From positions 1 through 60,363 of the forward strand of contig JAUXWS010000018.1 of NCBI GenBank assembly GCA_030685015.1: a DNA stretch of 60,363 bases. The letters are read 5' to 3'. Positions 11,071-21,885 of this stretch are shown here, one piece after another. How positions within the stretch are numbered: position 1 is the first letter of the stretch; every line of letters begins with the position of its first letter. The notes beneath the pieces are model-generated. The model saw only the letters and a list, made by a program, of their open reading frames with translations. It did no database searches and was not told the origin of the DNA. A program made the translations under genes and the position numbers. The DNA comes from a bacterium. Lineage in GTDB: Bacteria; CAIWAD01.

Positions 11071-13092
11071 TCAAACGGCGGAGGGACGCTCCGCGGCGTG
11101 GATGGCCTGGTGGATGCGGCGCTGGACAAAGAGGTCGAGCAGATCGCGATCCACCTTGCCGTGGTTGGCCTCCCAGCTCAGGATGTCGAGGGCCTGCTCG
11201 TGGGACACGGCCTTCTTGTAGGGCCGGTCGGAGGCCGTCAGCGCGTCGTAGATGTCGGCAATGGTCATCATGCGGCTGCCCGCCGGTATCTGCTCGGGAC
11301 CCAGGCGGCGGGGATAGCCGCTGCCGTCCAGCTTCTCATGGTGGGCGTAGGCGATGACCGGCACCTGGGCCAGGCCGCGCGTCCAGGGGATGCGGCGCAG
11401 GAAGTTCCAGGTGTGGACGACGTGGCCCTGCATGTCGTCCCACTCCTCCGGCGTGAGGCTGCCGCGGGGAATGGACAGGATCTTCAGTTCCTCCGCGTCG
11501 AGCAGGGGCCGCTCGACGCCCGTCGCGTCGCGGAAGCGGAAGCGGTGGATCTCCTCCAGGCGGGCGGGGGCCTCGGCGGGCAGGACGCTGGGCTCGTTGG
11601 CCTGGACCACCAGACGCAGCCACTCCTCGAGGCGGGCCAGTTCCGCCGACAACTCCTCCTCCAGCCCTTCCTGGCCTTTGTCGCCGCGCGCCAGCAGGTC
11701 CAGGCGGCAGCGCAGGGAGCGGATCTGCGCATCCTGGCGCACCCACTCGAAGCGGCTCACCAGCTCGCCCAGGCGAAAATGGAGCAGCTTCTTGGGCTTG
11801 GTCAGCACCTCCTCGCGCACGCCCACCTTGCCGAAGTCGTGGAGCAGGCTGGCGTAGCGGATCTCCTTGAGGTTCTCCTCGCCCAGGCGCAGGCCGCCGT
11901 AAGCGCCCTCGGTCGCCTGGTCCGCCGCCCGCGCCAGGGCGACGGTCAGCTCGGCCACACGGAAACTGTGGCCACTGGTGGTGGGATCGCGGGATTCAAT
12001 GGCGGTCACGCTCGCCTCGACGAAGCCCTCGAAAAGGCGCTCGATGTCGTGGTAGAGGCGGTTGTTCTCGATGGAGACGGCGGCCTGGCCGGCGATGGCC
12101 ATGATCAGATCCTTGTGCGCCACCGTGAAGGGCTGGGTCATATCCTCCAACTCGCGCAGGTCGGCCGCGCGCCGGCGGCTGTCCCCCTTGGCGTTGATCA
12201 GCTGGATGACACCCAGGATCTGGCCCAGGTGGTTGACGAGGGGCACGACGAGCATGCTTTTGGTGCGATAGCCCACCGTGCGGTCGTAACTGGGATCGAA
12301 GCGGTACTCCAACTCTGGGTCCAGCTGGTAGGCATCCTCGACGAGGAGGGGGTTGCCCGTGGTCGCCACATAGCCCGCCACGCTGCTGGTGGTCAGCGGC
12401 ATGGTGAACTCCTCGAAGCGGCGGTGCTGGATGAGGGAGCGCGTGTCGGTGATGGAGAAGCGCAGTCGGGCCCCGCCCTCCGCCTCCTCGACCAGGAAGA
12501 TGGAGCCGGCGTCGGCGCCGGTCAGGTCCATGCTCTTGGTCAGCATGAGGCGCAGCAGGCGGCGGTGGTCCTTCTCCGCGGTCAGCTGCTTGCCGATGGT
12601 GAGGATCTCGTCCAGATCGCTGCTGTAACGGTCCATGCAGCCCTCGAGGGCGAGCACGGTCTCCCCCGCCATATGCAGCTCGAAGATGCCGCGCAGGGCG
12701 ATGGCGGCCGCCTCCATCTCGGCCTCCCGCCCCAGGACGGCATGGAGCAGGCCAAGGGGCAGGCCCGCCGCCTGCCAGTCGGAGAGCGGCCCGGCATAGA
12801 CGACGCGCAACTGCAGGGGATCGAAAGGCTCCAGGCGCTGGAGCAGGAGCGCCCCATCGGCCAGATCCGCCGGCTGCAGGAGCAGCGCCACCTGCTCGTC
12901 CGGCCGGTGGGCCAGCCGGGCCACGCCCGGGAGGAGGCGCGGACGCACACCCGTGTCCTCCAGCAGGCCGCTGATCGGCTCCAGCCAGTCGGCGCGGGTC
13001 AGGAGTATGTGTAACTGGTCAATATCCGGCCGCACGTGTGTCTCGCATCTTGGGGCGCCAGCAATGTAGGTGTGCGGCCCCTCCTTCGCCAC
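11071..13092 (-). CDS. GAF and HD-GYP domain protein (putative cyclic di-GMP phosphodiesterase)
   Basis: A 673-residue predicted cytoplasmic signalling protein. Residues about 25-150 look like a receiver fold without the phospho-acceptor aspartate (LLLQPADLADG where LLDLxMPG is normal). A GAF domain (about 185-325, with VPLVNHLGQILGVIQLIN) and an HD-GYP domain (about 355-660) follow. HD is present in LLHDFGKVGV (near 415) and GYP in HHEKLDGSGYP (near 583), so cyclic di-GMP hydrolysis is likely. The GTG start at 13092 is uncertain; a second GTG at 13035 is possible. It follows uvrA by 52 bases. Confidence 0.85.
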   Translation of the reverse strand: MAKEGPHTYIAGAPRCETHVRPDIDQLHILLTRADWLEPISGLLEDTGVRPRLLPGVARLAHRPDEQVALLLQPADLADGALLLQRLEPFDPLQLRVVYAGPLSDWQAAGLPLGLLHAVLGREAEMEAAAIALRGIFELHMAGETVLALEGCMDRYSSDLDEILTIGKQLTAEKDHRRLLRLMLTKSMDLTGADAGSIFLVEEAEGGARLRFSITDTRSLIQHRRFEEFTMPLTTSSVAGYVATTGNPLLVEDAYQLDPELEYRFDPSYDRTVGYRTKSMLVVPLVNHLGQILGVIQLINAKGDSRRRAADLRELEDMTQPFTVAHKDLIMAIAGQAAVSIENNRLYHDIERLFEGFVEASVTAIESRDPTTSGHSFRVAELTVALARAADQATEGAYGGLRLGEENLKEIRYASLLHDFGKVGVREEVLTKPKKLLHFRLGELVSRFEWVRQDAQIRSLRCRLDLLARGDKGQEGLEEELSAELARLEEWLRLVVQANEPSVLPAEAPARLEEIHRFRFRDATGVERPLLDAEELKILSIPRGSLTPEEWDDMQGHVVHTWNFLRRIPWTRGLAQVPVIAYAHHEKLDGSGYPRRLGPEQIPAGSRMMTIADIYDALTASDRPYKKAVSHEQALDILSWEANHGKVDRDLLDLFVQRRIHQAIHAAERPSAV

Positions 13093-13093
13093 C

Positions 13094-13127
13094 GCGCCGG
13101 GTGGCGGACGGGCTGAGGACCCGGCGC
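13094..13127 (-). terminator. Inverted repeat between uvrA and the HD-GYP gene
   Basis: Arms GCGCCGGGT and ACCCGGCGC pair perfectly (9 bp) around a 16-base loop. There is no T-tract and it runs up to the next start codon, so it may be an attenuator or mRNA-processing structure rather than a true terminator. Confidence 0.35.
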
Positions 13128-13144
13128 TATTTCTGATCCTTCGT

Positions 13145-16060
<2,916 letters not shown>

Positions 16061-16092
16061 GGATCTGACCTTCTCATGATTCTGCTTCAGCT

Positions 16093-16110
16093 CGATATCG
16101 ATATCGATAT
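16093..16110. repeat. Triple CGATAT repeat upstream of uvrA
   Basis: Three head-to-tail copies of CGATAT, also palindromic as overlapping ATATCGATAT units, lie 33-50 bases before the uvrA start codon. The low-GC patch stands out. It might be an operator or -10 region; no function can be assigned. Confidence 0.5.
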
Positions 16111-16141
16111 GGAAACGCCGGCACTGGAAGCTATCGGAGCG

Positions 16142-17356
16142 TCAGTCCGCCAGGCGCAGGACGATCTCGTCCAGCAGCAACCACTGTTCCGGCGCCAGCA
16201 CCAAGGCCGGCCCCGCCGGATGCCGGGCGTGTCCGCCGAAGAGGCGGCGCTCCAGCCAGCGGCGGCCCCGCCCGCCCCGCTCCCGCGGTCCGTGCCGACC
16301 CAGCTGCCGCGCCCGCTCGCGCAGGGCCTGGACGCGCCCGGCGCCGTAGCGCTCCTCCAGGGCGGCGAGATCCAGCCCGCCCCGCCAGCGCAAGCCCAGG
16401 AAGAGGGACTCCAGCCAGCGCTCCGCCCCGCCCAGCTCCTCCTCCGGCCAATCCGGCTGGCGGCCCTCCTCGGCGGCCATGGCAAAGGCGCGCCAGTCGG
16501 CCGGGAAGCGGCGTCGCCGGCGCCGGCCGTCCTCCGTCCAGGCCGAGACGGCGCTGGGACCCACCGCCAGGACATCCTCCTCCCGCCAGTAAGAGGAATT
16601 GTGCCGGGCGGCGTGGCCGGGCAGGGCGAAGTTGGACACCTCGTAATGCTGGTAGCCGGCGCGACGCAGGGTCCGCGAAAGGCGAAGATACAAGGGGGCT
16701 GCCCGCTCCTCGTCCAGCGGCTGGATCCGCCCCTCCCGCCGCCGCGCATCCAGGGCCGTGCCCGGCTCGAAACCCAGGCCATAGGCCGAGACATGCTCGG
16801 GGCGGCAGCTGAGGAGTTCCGCCACTTCGCCATCCAGCTCGGCCTCGTCCTGGCCGGGCAGCAAGACGATGAGGTCCAGGCAGAGATCGGGGATGCCGCT
16901 GGCCCGCACCTGGTCGATGGCGCGGCGCGCCTGGCCCGGGCGATGGAGGCGATCGAGCTGGGCCAGGCGGGTCGGGCGGAAGCTCTGCACGCCCAGAGAA
17001 GCCCGGGTCACGCCCAGACTGGCCAGGTGGGCCAGCCAGGCGGGGCGGACGCTCTCCGGGTTCATCTCCACCGTGATCTCGGCGCCGGGCGCCAGGCTGC
17101 CCTCCAGCAACCCGCCCGCTCCCAGCAGGCGGGTGAAGAAGCCGGCGGGCAGAAGGCTGGGCGTTCCGCCGCCAACATAGAGGGTCGCCACCGGCCGGCC
17201 GCGCCAGGGACCGTCCGCCAGCAGGCGCCCGGTGACCGCCAACAGGCTGGCGGCGGCCCGCTCCACCTCGCCCGCGCCCGCCGGCAGGCTGTAGAAGTCG
17301 CAGTAACCGCACTTGGCGGTGCAGAAGGGGGTGTGCAGATAGAGGCCGAAACTCAC
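16142..17356 (-). CDS. hemW: Radical SAM protein HemW (coproporphyrinogen III oxidase-like heme chaperone)
   Basis: 404 residues with the radical-SAM cluster motif C12-x3-C16-x2-C19 (PFCTAKCGYC), followed by the SAM-binding GGGTPS and the HemN-like C-terminal domain. HemW members lack HemN's extra cysteine and act as heme chaperones; the CGYC form here fits HemW. Start is GTG at 17356, giving the HTPFC segment at the usual distance from the N-terminus. It lies 48 bases after the RnfB-like gene. HemN-type oxidase activity cannot be excluded by reading alone. Confidence 0.88.
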   Translation of the reverse strand: MSFGLYLHTPFCTAKCGYCDFYSLPAGAGEVERAAASLLAVTGRLLADGPWRGRPVATLYVGGGTPSLLPAGFFTRLLGAGGLLEGSLAPGAEITVEMNPESVRPAWLAHLASLGVTRASLGVQSFRPTRLAQLDRLHRPGQARRAIDQVRASGIPDLCLDLIVLLPGQDEAELDGEVAELLSCRPEHVSAYGLGFEPGTALDARRREGRIQPLDEERAAPLYLRLSRTLRRAGYQHYEVSNFALPGHAARHNSSYWREEDVLAVGPSAVSAWTEDGRRRRRRFPADWRAFAMAAEEGRQPDWPEEELGGAERWLESLFLGLRWRGGLDLAALEERYGAGRVQALRERARQLGRHGPRERGGRGRRWLERRLFGGHARHPAGPALVLAPEQWLLLDEIVLRLAD

Positions 17357-17404
17357 GGGGCGCCCGTCCTTTCACTCCCGGGGAGACATGTCGCAGGGGG
17401 GATT

Positions 17405-18346
17405 CTACCAATCGCGCCGGCCGCCCGTCCCATAGCCCAGCGCCCCCACCACGCGGATGGCCTTGGGCGCGCAGGCCGGGAGGCAGAGGCCGCAGCCGGT
17501 GCAGGCCTCCGGCACGATGCGCACCCGGGCCCGCCCCAGAGGCGTGTCGGCCGGGGGACCGTCGGGCAGGATGCAGTCCGCCGCGGGACAGAGCGGCAGG
17601 CAGTCGCCGCAGCCCGTGCAGCTCTCGTTCACCGTGAACCAGGGCCGGTGCGCGATGCGGTCGACGAAGGAGCCGCTGGGGCAAAGGCTGAGGAGGGGCA
17701 GCAGATTGGCGCTGCGGCTGTAGTCCACCACGCGGCGGCCCTCGCGGCTGCCCACCAGGCCGGCCGGCAGGAAGCGGGACTCCAGGCAGCGCTCGGAGTC
17801 CCGGCAGGAGCGTTCGCAGTGGACGGCCCGTTCCGCCGCGTCGGCGCGGCTCTGGCAGCCGAGGTGGAGCTGGGCCTCGGCCGGCATGAGGAGGAGCACC
17901 TGGCGCGGACAGGCCAGGACGCAGTCCCCGCAGCCGGAACAAAGGCCAGGATCCACCACCGGCAGACCGGCCTCCAGGTGGATGGCGCCCTCGCCGCAGG
18001 CGCGGACGCAGTCCCCTTCGCCCAGGCAGGCCCAGGCGCAGGCCCGCTCGCCCCCGTGGACCAGTTGCAGCTCCTGGCAGCTGCCGCGCTGCGCGGAGAT
18101 GAAGCGACGCCCGTTGCCGTTCTCCGGGCTCCGACAGCCGGACACGGCAACCTGCCCGCTGCCATAGCCATCCTCCGGTCCCGCCAGCTCGCTCCAACCC
18201 ACCCGGCTGCGCAGCCGCAAGGCCGGCCAGCGCAAAAGGGGCCGGGACGAGGGGGGATTCGCCGACGCCGGCGCGGCGGGGGCGATCAGCCAGGCCAGAC
18301 CCAGGGCGCCCGCCACAGCCAGGATCAGGGTCGGAAAGAGGCTCAC
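17405..18346 (-). CDS. rnfB: RnfB-like polyferredoxin, first cluster motif lost
   Basis: 313 residues from the GTG at 18346, whose GTGA overlaps the RnfA-like stop. One N-terminal membrane segment (about 3-23) anchors a cytoplasmic iron-sulfur domain, as in RnfB. The usual RnfB Fe-S domain (C-G-x-C-G-x-x-G-C) should follow, but residues 56-71 read GPEDGYGSGQVAVSGC, keeping only the last cysteine. Downstream clusters survive: C103-x3-C107-x5-C113-x3-C117, CSGCGDCVLAC (136-146), a partial set near 185-205, and two more ferredoxin motifs, CTGCGDCLPLC and CTGCGLCLPAC. It should still wire electrons at the membrane. Last gene of the rnf-like set. Confidence 0.78.
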   Translation of the reverse strand: MSLFPTLILAVAGALGLAWLIAPAAPASANPPSSRPLLRWPALRLRSRVGWSELAGPEDGYGSGQVAVSGCRSPENGNGRRFISAQRGSCQELQLVHGGERACAWACLGEGDCVRACGEGAIHLEAGLPVVDPGLCSGCGDCVLACPRQVLLLMPAEAQLHLGCQSRADAAERAVHCERSCRDSERCLESRFLPAGLVGSREGRRVVDYSRSANLLPLLSLCPSGSFVDRIAHRPWFTVNESCTGCGDCLPLCPAADCILPDGPPADTPLGRARVRIVPEACTGCGLCLPACAPKAIRVVGALGYGTGGRRDW

Positions 18347-18903
18347 GGTGCGCCTCCCCCCGCCCAGGACTCGAGGCCGAGCTGAAGCAGAAGCAGGAAG
18401 GAAAGCAGCAGCAGGCGCCGGGGCAGGCCGTCCAGCCCCGGGGGCGCGTCGTTCTGGCGAAGCTTCTCCTCGGCCCCCGTGAGCAGGGCCAGCAGGACGA
18501 ACGCGCCCAGTCCCGTCGCCAGCGGCAGCCAGACCTGTGGCACCCGCCCGGCGAAGGGATCGATCATTGCCCAGAAGAGAGGCAGCGGCGCCGCCACCAG
18601 ATGGCGGCCCAAGCCCTCGTGGCGCGGCGGGGCGAGGCGGAACAGCACGAGCAGGGGCAGGAGCGGCACCAGCAGCCAGGTCGCCAACCAGGGCCAGGCG
18701 GCGATGCCGTCCGGGAGAGGACCGCCCAGTCCGGGCAGGCGCGACGGCACGAGGACGGCCAGGGCCGTGAGGGCGCCCAGGGCCGGCAGGATCCAACCCT
18801 CGCGCCGCAGTCCCAGGAAGCGCAGCTCCCCGCCGAGCAGGGGCAGTCCAGCCAGCCCCATGGCCACCACCAGCAGGGGATGGACATCGAACACGGCGTT
18901 CAT
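18343..18903 (-). CDS. Degenerate RnfA-like membrane protein without cysteines
   Basis: 186 hydrophobic residues with about six membrane segments, the size of RnfA (about 190). Gene order C-D-E-A-B and the C-terminal EEKLRQND...GLP followed by a last membrane helix match the RnfA tail (RERL..-D-P...GLP). The conserved LGxCPF and TTNCAVLG motifs that supply cysteines to the intramembrane [2Fe-2S] site in Rnf/Nqr are absent, and there is no cysteine at all. Start is ATG at 18903, overlapping the preceding gene as ATGA. Homology is inferred from position and patchy motifs; an unrelated membrane protein is possible. Confidence 0.6.
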   Translation of the reverse strand: MNAVFDVHPLLVVAMGLAGLPLLGGELRFLGLRREGWILPALGALTALAVLVPSRLPGLGGPLPDGIAAWPWLATWLLVPLLPLLVLFRLAPPRHEGLGRHLVAAPLPLFWAMIDPFAGRVPQVWLPLATGLGAFVLLALLTGAEEKLRQNDAPPGLDGLPRRLLLLSFLLLLQLGLESWAGGGAP

Positions 18904-19475
18904 GGCCGGCCTCCCGAACGAGGGTTGCGGGGATCCGGCGCCGGGGACCGCCGCCCTTGCATCAGGGCCACTCCCAGGGCGGCCAGGACGAGGCGGAGCC
19001 AGCCCGAGGCGGGCAGGGCGGGATCCGTCCCCACGGCCAGGGCCATGCGCATCGCCACGTGCTCGATGCCCACCAGCAGGGCCAACAGGGCAAGGGCGAC
19101 GGGCAGCCAGAAGGCCGCCTGCACGCCGCGGCGGCGATACTGGGCCGCCTCCATCCGGGCCATCAGGAACTGGAAGGCCGTCAGGTGGCAGAAGAGGACG
19201 AAGGTCAGCTCGATCACGGGCAGCTGCTCCGCCACGCCCGTGACGCGGGCGGCCAGCGCCAGCAGGCTGGATTGGAGGGGCAGGACCAGCAGCAGGCCCA
19301 CCAGCACGAGGAGGCCGCCGCGGGAGGCCGGGGGTCGGGGGCGACCCAGGGCGACCAGGGCGAGGGCGTTCACCATGAGCAGCAGCAGCAGGGCCAGCCA
19401 GAGCGGCCCGTCCCACTTCAGCAGCAGGGCCGGCCCCAGCAGCATGGCCGTGATCGCCACCTGCGGCGCCGTCAT
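18900..19475 (-). CDS. Degenerate RnfE-like membrane protein
   Basis: 191 residues, about six membrane helices. The segment FVLFCHLTAFQFLMARMEA with the following RRRGVQAAFWLPVALAL aligns with RnfE's IVVNCIILGRAEAFA...NGVLDS helix pair and keeps one cysteine. The N-terminal LGMCP cysteine of RnfE is replaced by MLLGPALLL. Start ATG at 19475 overlaps the RnfD-like stop (ATGA). Coupling to its neighbours argues for a real subunit of the same complex. The missing N-terminal cysteine argues against a normal RnfA/E iron-sulfur centre. Confidence 0.62.
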   Translation of the reverse strand: MTAPQVAITAMLLGPALLLKWDGPLWLALLLLLMVNALALVALGRPRPPASRGGLLVLVGLLLVLPLQSSLLALAARVTGVAEQLPVIELTFVLFCHLTAFQFLMARMEAAQYRRRGVQAAFWLPVALALLALLVGIEHVAMRMALAVGTDPALPASGWLRLVLAALGVALMQGRRSPAPDPRNPRSGGRP

Positions 19476-20548
19476 CGGGGGCCTCGCGGCAGCAGCAGGC
19501 GATCCAGCCAGGGTGTGGCCAGGCCGGCCGCCAGCACCACCCAGAACAGGCCGGAGGTGGATCCGCCGGCAAGGAGGACAAGCAGGCAGCCGGCCGCCAC
19601 CATCAGGCCGAAACAGAGCTTGGCCGATTGGCCCAGGGGCGTGGTGACGGGATCGGAGGCGAAGACGCAGAGCAGAAGGAGGAGGCCGCAGCCGCGCAGG
19701 GGCAGGGCCAGGTCGAGGCCCAGGCCCGCGGCCTCGCCGGGGGCGGCCAGCAGGGCCGCGACCAGCACCAGCAAAGCGGCGGCGGGGATGCGCCAGTCGA
19801 CCAGGCGGGCGGTGAAGAGCCAGATCAGGCCGGGGAGGAGGGCCAGGAGCGAAGCCTCGCCCAGGAGTCCGGGCAGGCGCGGCCAGAAGAGCTGACCAGA
19901 ATCGACGGCGGCCAGCAGATCCTGGGCGTGCCGGATCAGGTCAAGCCGCTCGCCGGCCGGCCAGGAAGCCGGCAGCGCTGGCATCTCGCCCTGGGTCAGC
20001 CGGCGCAGCAGCTGATGCGTCTCCCGCACCAGGGGCCAGGGATCGGCCACCGTGGGCGCCGCCGCGAACCAGCCGCCCTCCCTCCACCAGAAAGGCTTCA
20101 ACCAAGCGCCCTGCAGGGCCGTGGGGGCGGCCAGGGCGATCACCAGGCGGCCGCACAGGGCCGGGTTGAGGAGGTTCAGGCCCAATCCGCCCAGCAGCTG
20201 GCGGCCCAGCAGGAGGCCGGCCGCGCCGCCGAGAAAGGCCCAACCAGGCGACAGGCCGGGCGGCAAGGTGAGGGCCAGCAGCAGGCCGCTGAGCAGGGCG
20301 CTGCCGTCCAGCAGGGGCCGGCCGCGACGCCAGAGGAGCAGGCCCAGGCCCTCCCCCGCCAGGGCGCCGGCCAGGCAGGAGGCCAGCACCAGCAGGGCGG
20401 GCGCCCCGTAGACGTAGAGCCCCAGGCCGGCGGCCGGCAGCAGGGCATAGATCACCTGCCACATGAGGCCGCCGGCGCGGGGCGGACGCCGTGGCAGAGG
20501 CGCGGGACGGAGCAGGACCGCGAGGCTCCTTGACGTCTCAGCCGCCAT
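19472..20548 (-). CDS. rnfD: RnfD-like membrane subunit lacking the covalent flavin site
   Basis: 358 residues, about nine membrane segments. Family signatures are clear: LLDGSALLSGLLLALTLPP, GRQLLGGLGLNLLNPAL, GLLGEASLLALLPG, DWRIP and ASDPVTTPLG. RnfD/NqrB carries FMN on the threonine of an (S/T)GAT motif ahead of the PG..GE segment; here that stretch reads AAVDSGQLFWPRLPG, with no such threonine. RnfD normally passes electrons between flavins and pumps Na+ or H+. Its start at 20548 overlaps the RnfC-like gene by 11 bases. No rnfG-like (FMN-binding) gene follows, although it is expected at this point in rnfCDGEAB operons. Confidence 0.85.
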   Translation of the reverse strand: MAAETSRSLAVLLRPAPLPRRPPRAGGLMWQVIYALLPAAGLGLYVYGAPALLVLASCLAGALAGEGLGLLLWRRGRPLLDGSALLSGLLLALTLPPGLSPGWAFLGGAAGLLLGRQLLGGLGLNLLNPALCGRLVIALAAPTALQGAWLKPFWWREGGWFAAAPTVADPWPLVRETHQLLRRLTQGEMPALPASWPAGERLDLIRHAQDLLAAVDSGQLFWPRLPGLLGEASLLALLPGLIWLFTARLVDWRIPAAALLVLVAALLAAPGEAAGLGLDLALPLRGCGLLLLLCVFASDPVTTPLGQSAKLCFGLMVAAGCLLVLLAGGSTSGLFWVVLAAGLATPWLDRLLLPRGPR

Positions 20549-21875
20549 GGCGCGACTCCCTCAGCCGGTGGAGACCCAGGCGCAAACCGTGCCCCAGTTC
20601 GATGCCGCTGGGGCAGATCCAGCTGCAGAGACCGCAGTCCAGGCACTGTTCCAGGCCCAGGTGGCGGGCTTCGACCAGCCGGTCCTCGGCCGCCAGGCGC
20701 ACCAGGCGGATGGGGGCCAGGCGCTGGGGACAGATGTCCAGGCATTGGCCGCAGCTGATGCAGGTCGCCTCCCGGGACATGGGCGGCAGCTGGCCGATGG
20801 GCAGCAGGGAAAGCAGGCCATGTCCCGGCAGCAGGGGCTGCTCCAGGTCAAGCAGCGGACTTCCCTCCAGGGGCGATCCATCCAGCGCCAGCTCGCGCGC
20901 GGGATCGAAGTCCGGCGCCAGCCTCCCCAGGACCTCCGCCAGCGGCGTGCCCACCCAGCAGCGGCCCAGTCGGGGTGGTCCGATGGCCGCGAGTCCGCTC
21001 CGCGCCGTCTCGTGGCGCTGTGCCATCACAGTGAGCGTGGCGTCCTCCGGCTGGGAAAGCCGGGCCTCGATCCGTTGCAGGCGGGCCAGGTCGCAGGCGA
21101 GGATACCTTGGGCCGCCAGGGGACGCCGGGGCGAGGGGAGGGGCCAGCCGGCGGCATGGGCCGCCAGGCGCGGATGGTCCCAGGGGTGCCCTTGTCGCAG
21201 CACTGTGACGCGCACGGGCAGGGTTTTCTCGATGAGGGCCGCCAGCCGTCCCGCCTCATCGCGCAGGGCTGGCTGACAGACGAGCTGGGCCTCGCGGAAG
21301 GTGTGCAGGCGGACGAGGGCGGCCACGGCCGTGGCGATGGCGCCGGCCTCCGTCCGCAGGAGGAGGTCCTGCAGGGCCTGGGCCGGGGCCACGGCCAGGA
21401 GCAGAAGGCGGGCGGCAGGCGGCAGCAGGTCCAGTTCCAGATCGAGGGGAAGGCCGCCGTTCCCCTCCAGTCCCCAGGGCGTCAGCAGCCCGCGCAGGGC
21501 GGCCTGGTCCAGATGGCGCCAGGCCCGGCTCTGGCCGATGGACGGGTCCTGCAGATCCTCCAGCTCGGCGCACAGCAGCGGTTGGGGTCCTCCCGGCAAT
21601 CCCCGCGGCGCGGGCAGGGTCAGCGAACGCACCGACACGCGACGGACGAGGCCCGCCAGGGGAGCGCGCACGATCCGGGCCGCCAGGCCGCGGGGCGCAC
21701 TCAAGGCCTGACCCGCCACCACCCGCTGGCCGGGGACGACGAGGGAGGTGCTCAGGTCGAATGCCCCTTGCCGCAGGGGGAGCAGCAGGCGCCCGGGCAG
21801 CGTGGGCGGCGCGGGGCCGGCCGTGGCCGGCGTGACAGGCAGGCGGATCCCCCGCCTCGGACGCAGGTTCAACAT
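20538..21875 (-). CDS. rnfC: RnfC-like subunit with degenerate NADH/FMN loop
   Basis: 445 residues. RnfC is normally the peripheral NADH:ferredoxin-facing subunit with FMN, an NADH-binding Gly-rich loop (GxGGAGFPT) and two [4Fe-4S] clusters. Both clusters are intact: CISCGQCLDICP (near 371-381) and CLDCGLCSWICP (near 411-421). The N-terminal barrel-like segment ending in APLAGLVRRV is recognisable. The nucleotide loop has decayed to GLEGNGGLPLDLE (near 131-143), and the ECEPY segment that follows in true RnfC/NuoF is gone. It starts 10 bases after nrdR. Loss of NADH binding is an inference from alignment by eye. Confidence 0.82.
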   Translation of the reverse strand: MLNLRPRRGIRLPVTPATAGPAPPTLPGRLLLPLRQGAFDLSTSLVVPGQRVVAGQALSAPRGLAARIVRAPLAGLVRRVSVRSLTLPAPRGLPGGPQPLLCAELEDLQDPSIGQSRAWRHLDQAALRGLLTPWGLEGNGGLPLDLELDLLPPAARLLLLAVAPAQALQDLLLRTEAGAIATAVAALVRLHTFREAQLVCQPALRDEAGRLAALIEKTLPVRVTVLRQGHPWDHPRLAAHAAGWPLPSPRRPLAAQGILACDLARLQRIEARLSQPEDATLTVMAQRHETARSGLAAIGPPRLGRCWVGTPLAEVLGRLAPDFDPARELALDGSPLEGSPLLDLEQPLLPGHGLLSLLPIGQLPPMSREATCISCGQCLDICPQRLAPIRLVRLAAEDRLVEARHLGLEQCLDCGLCSWICPSGIELGHGLRLGLHRLRESRHGG

Positions 21876-21885
21876 GGGCGGACGG

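Noticed and set aside
7872-11357. Rightward frame of 1161 codons opposite maeB
   Set aside because: Same mirror effect; maeB on the other strand has complete family motifs and a good ribosome site.
16093-16110. CRISPR-like repeat
   Set aside because: Only six-base units without spacers; there are no cas genes.
16061-16141. LexA box for uvrA
   Set aside because: Neither CTGT-N8-ACAG nor GAAC-N4-GTTC is present.
18343-21875. Reading the Rnf-like set as pseudogenes
   Set aside because: All five frames are open at expected length with ATGA/GTGA overlaps and ordinary codon use; decay would have produced stops or frameshifts.
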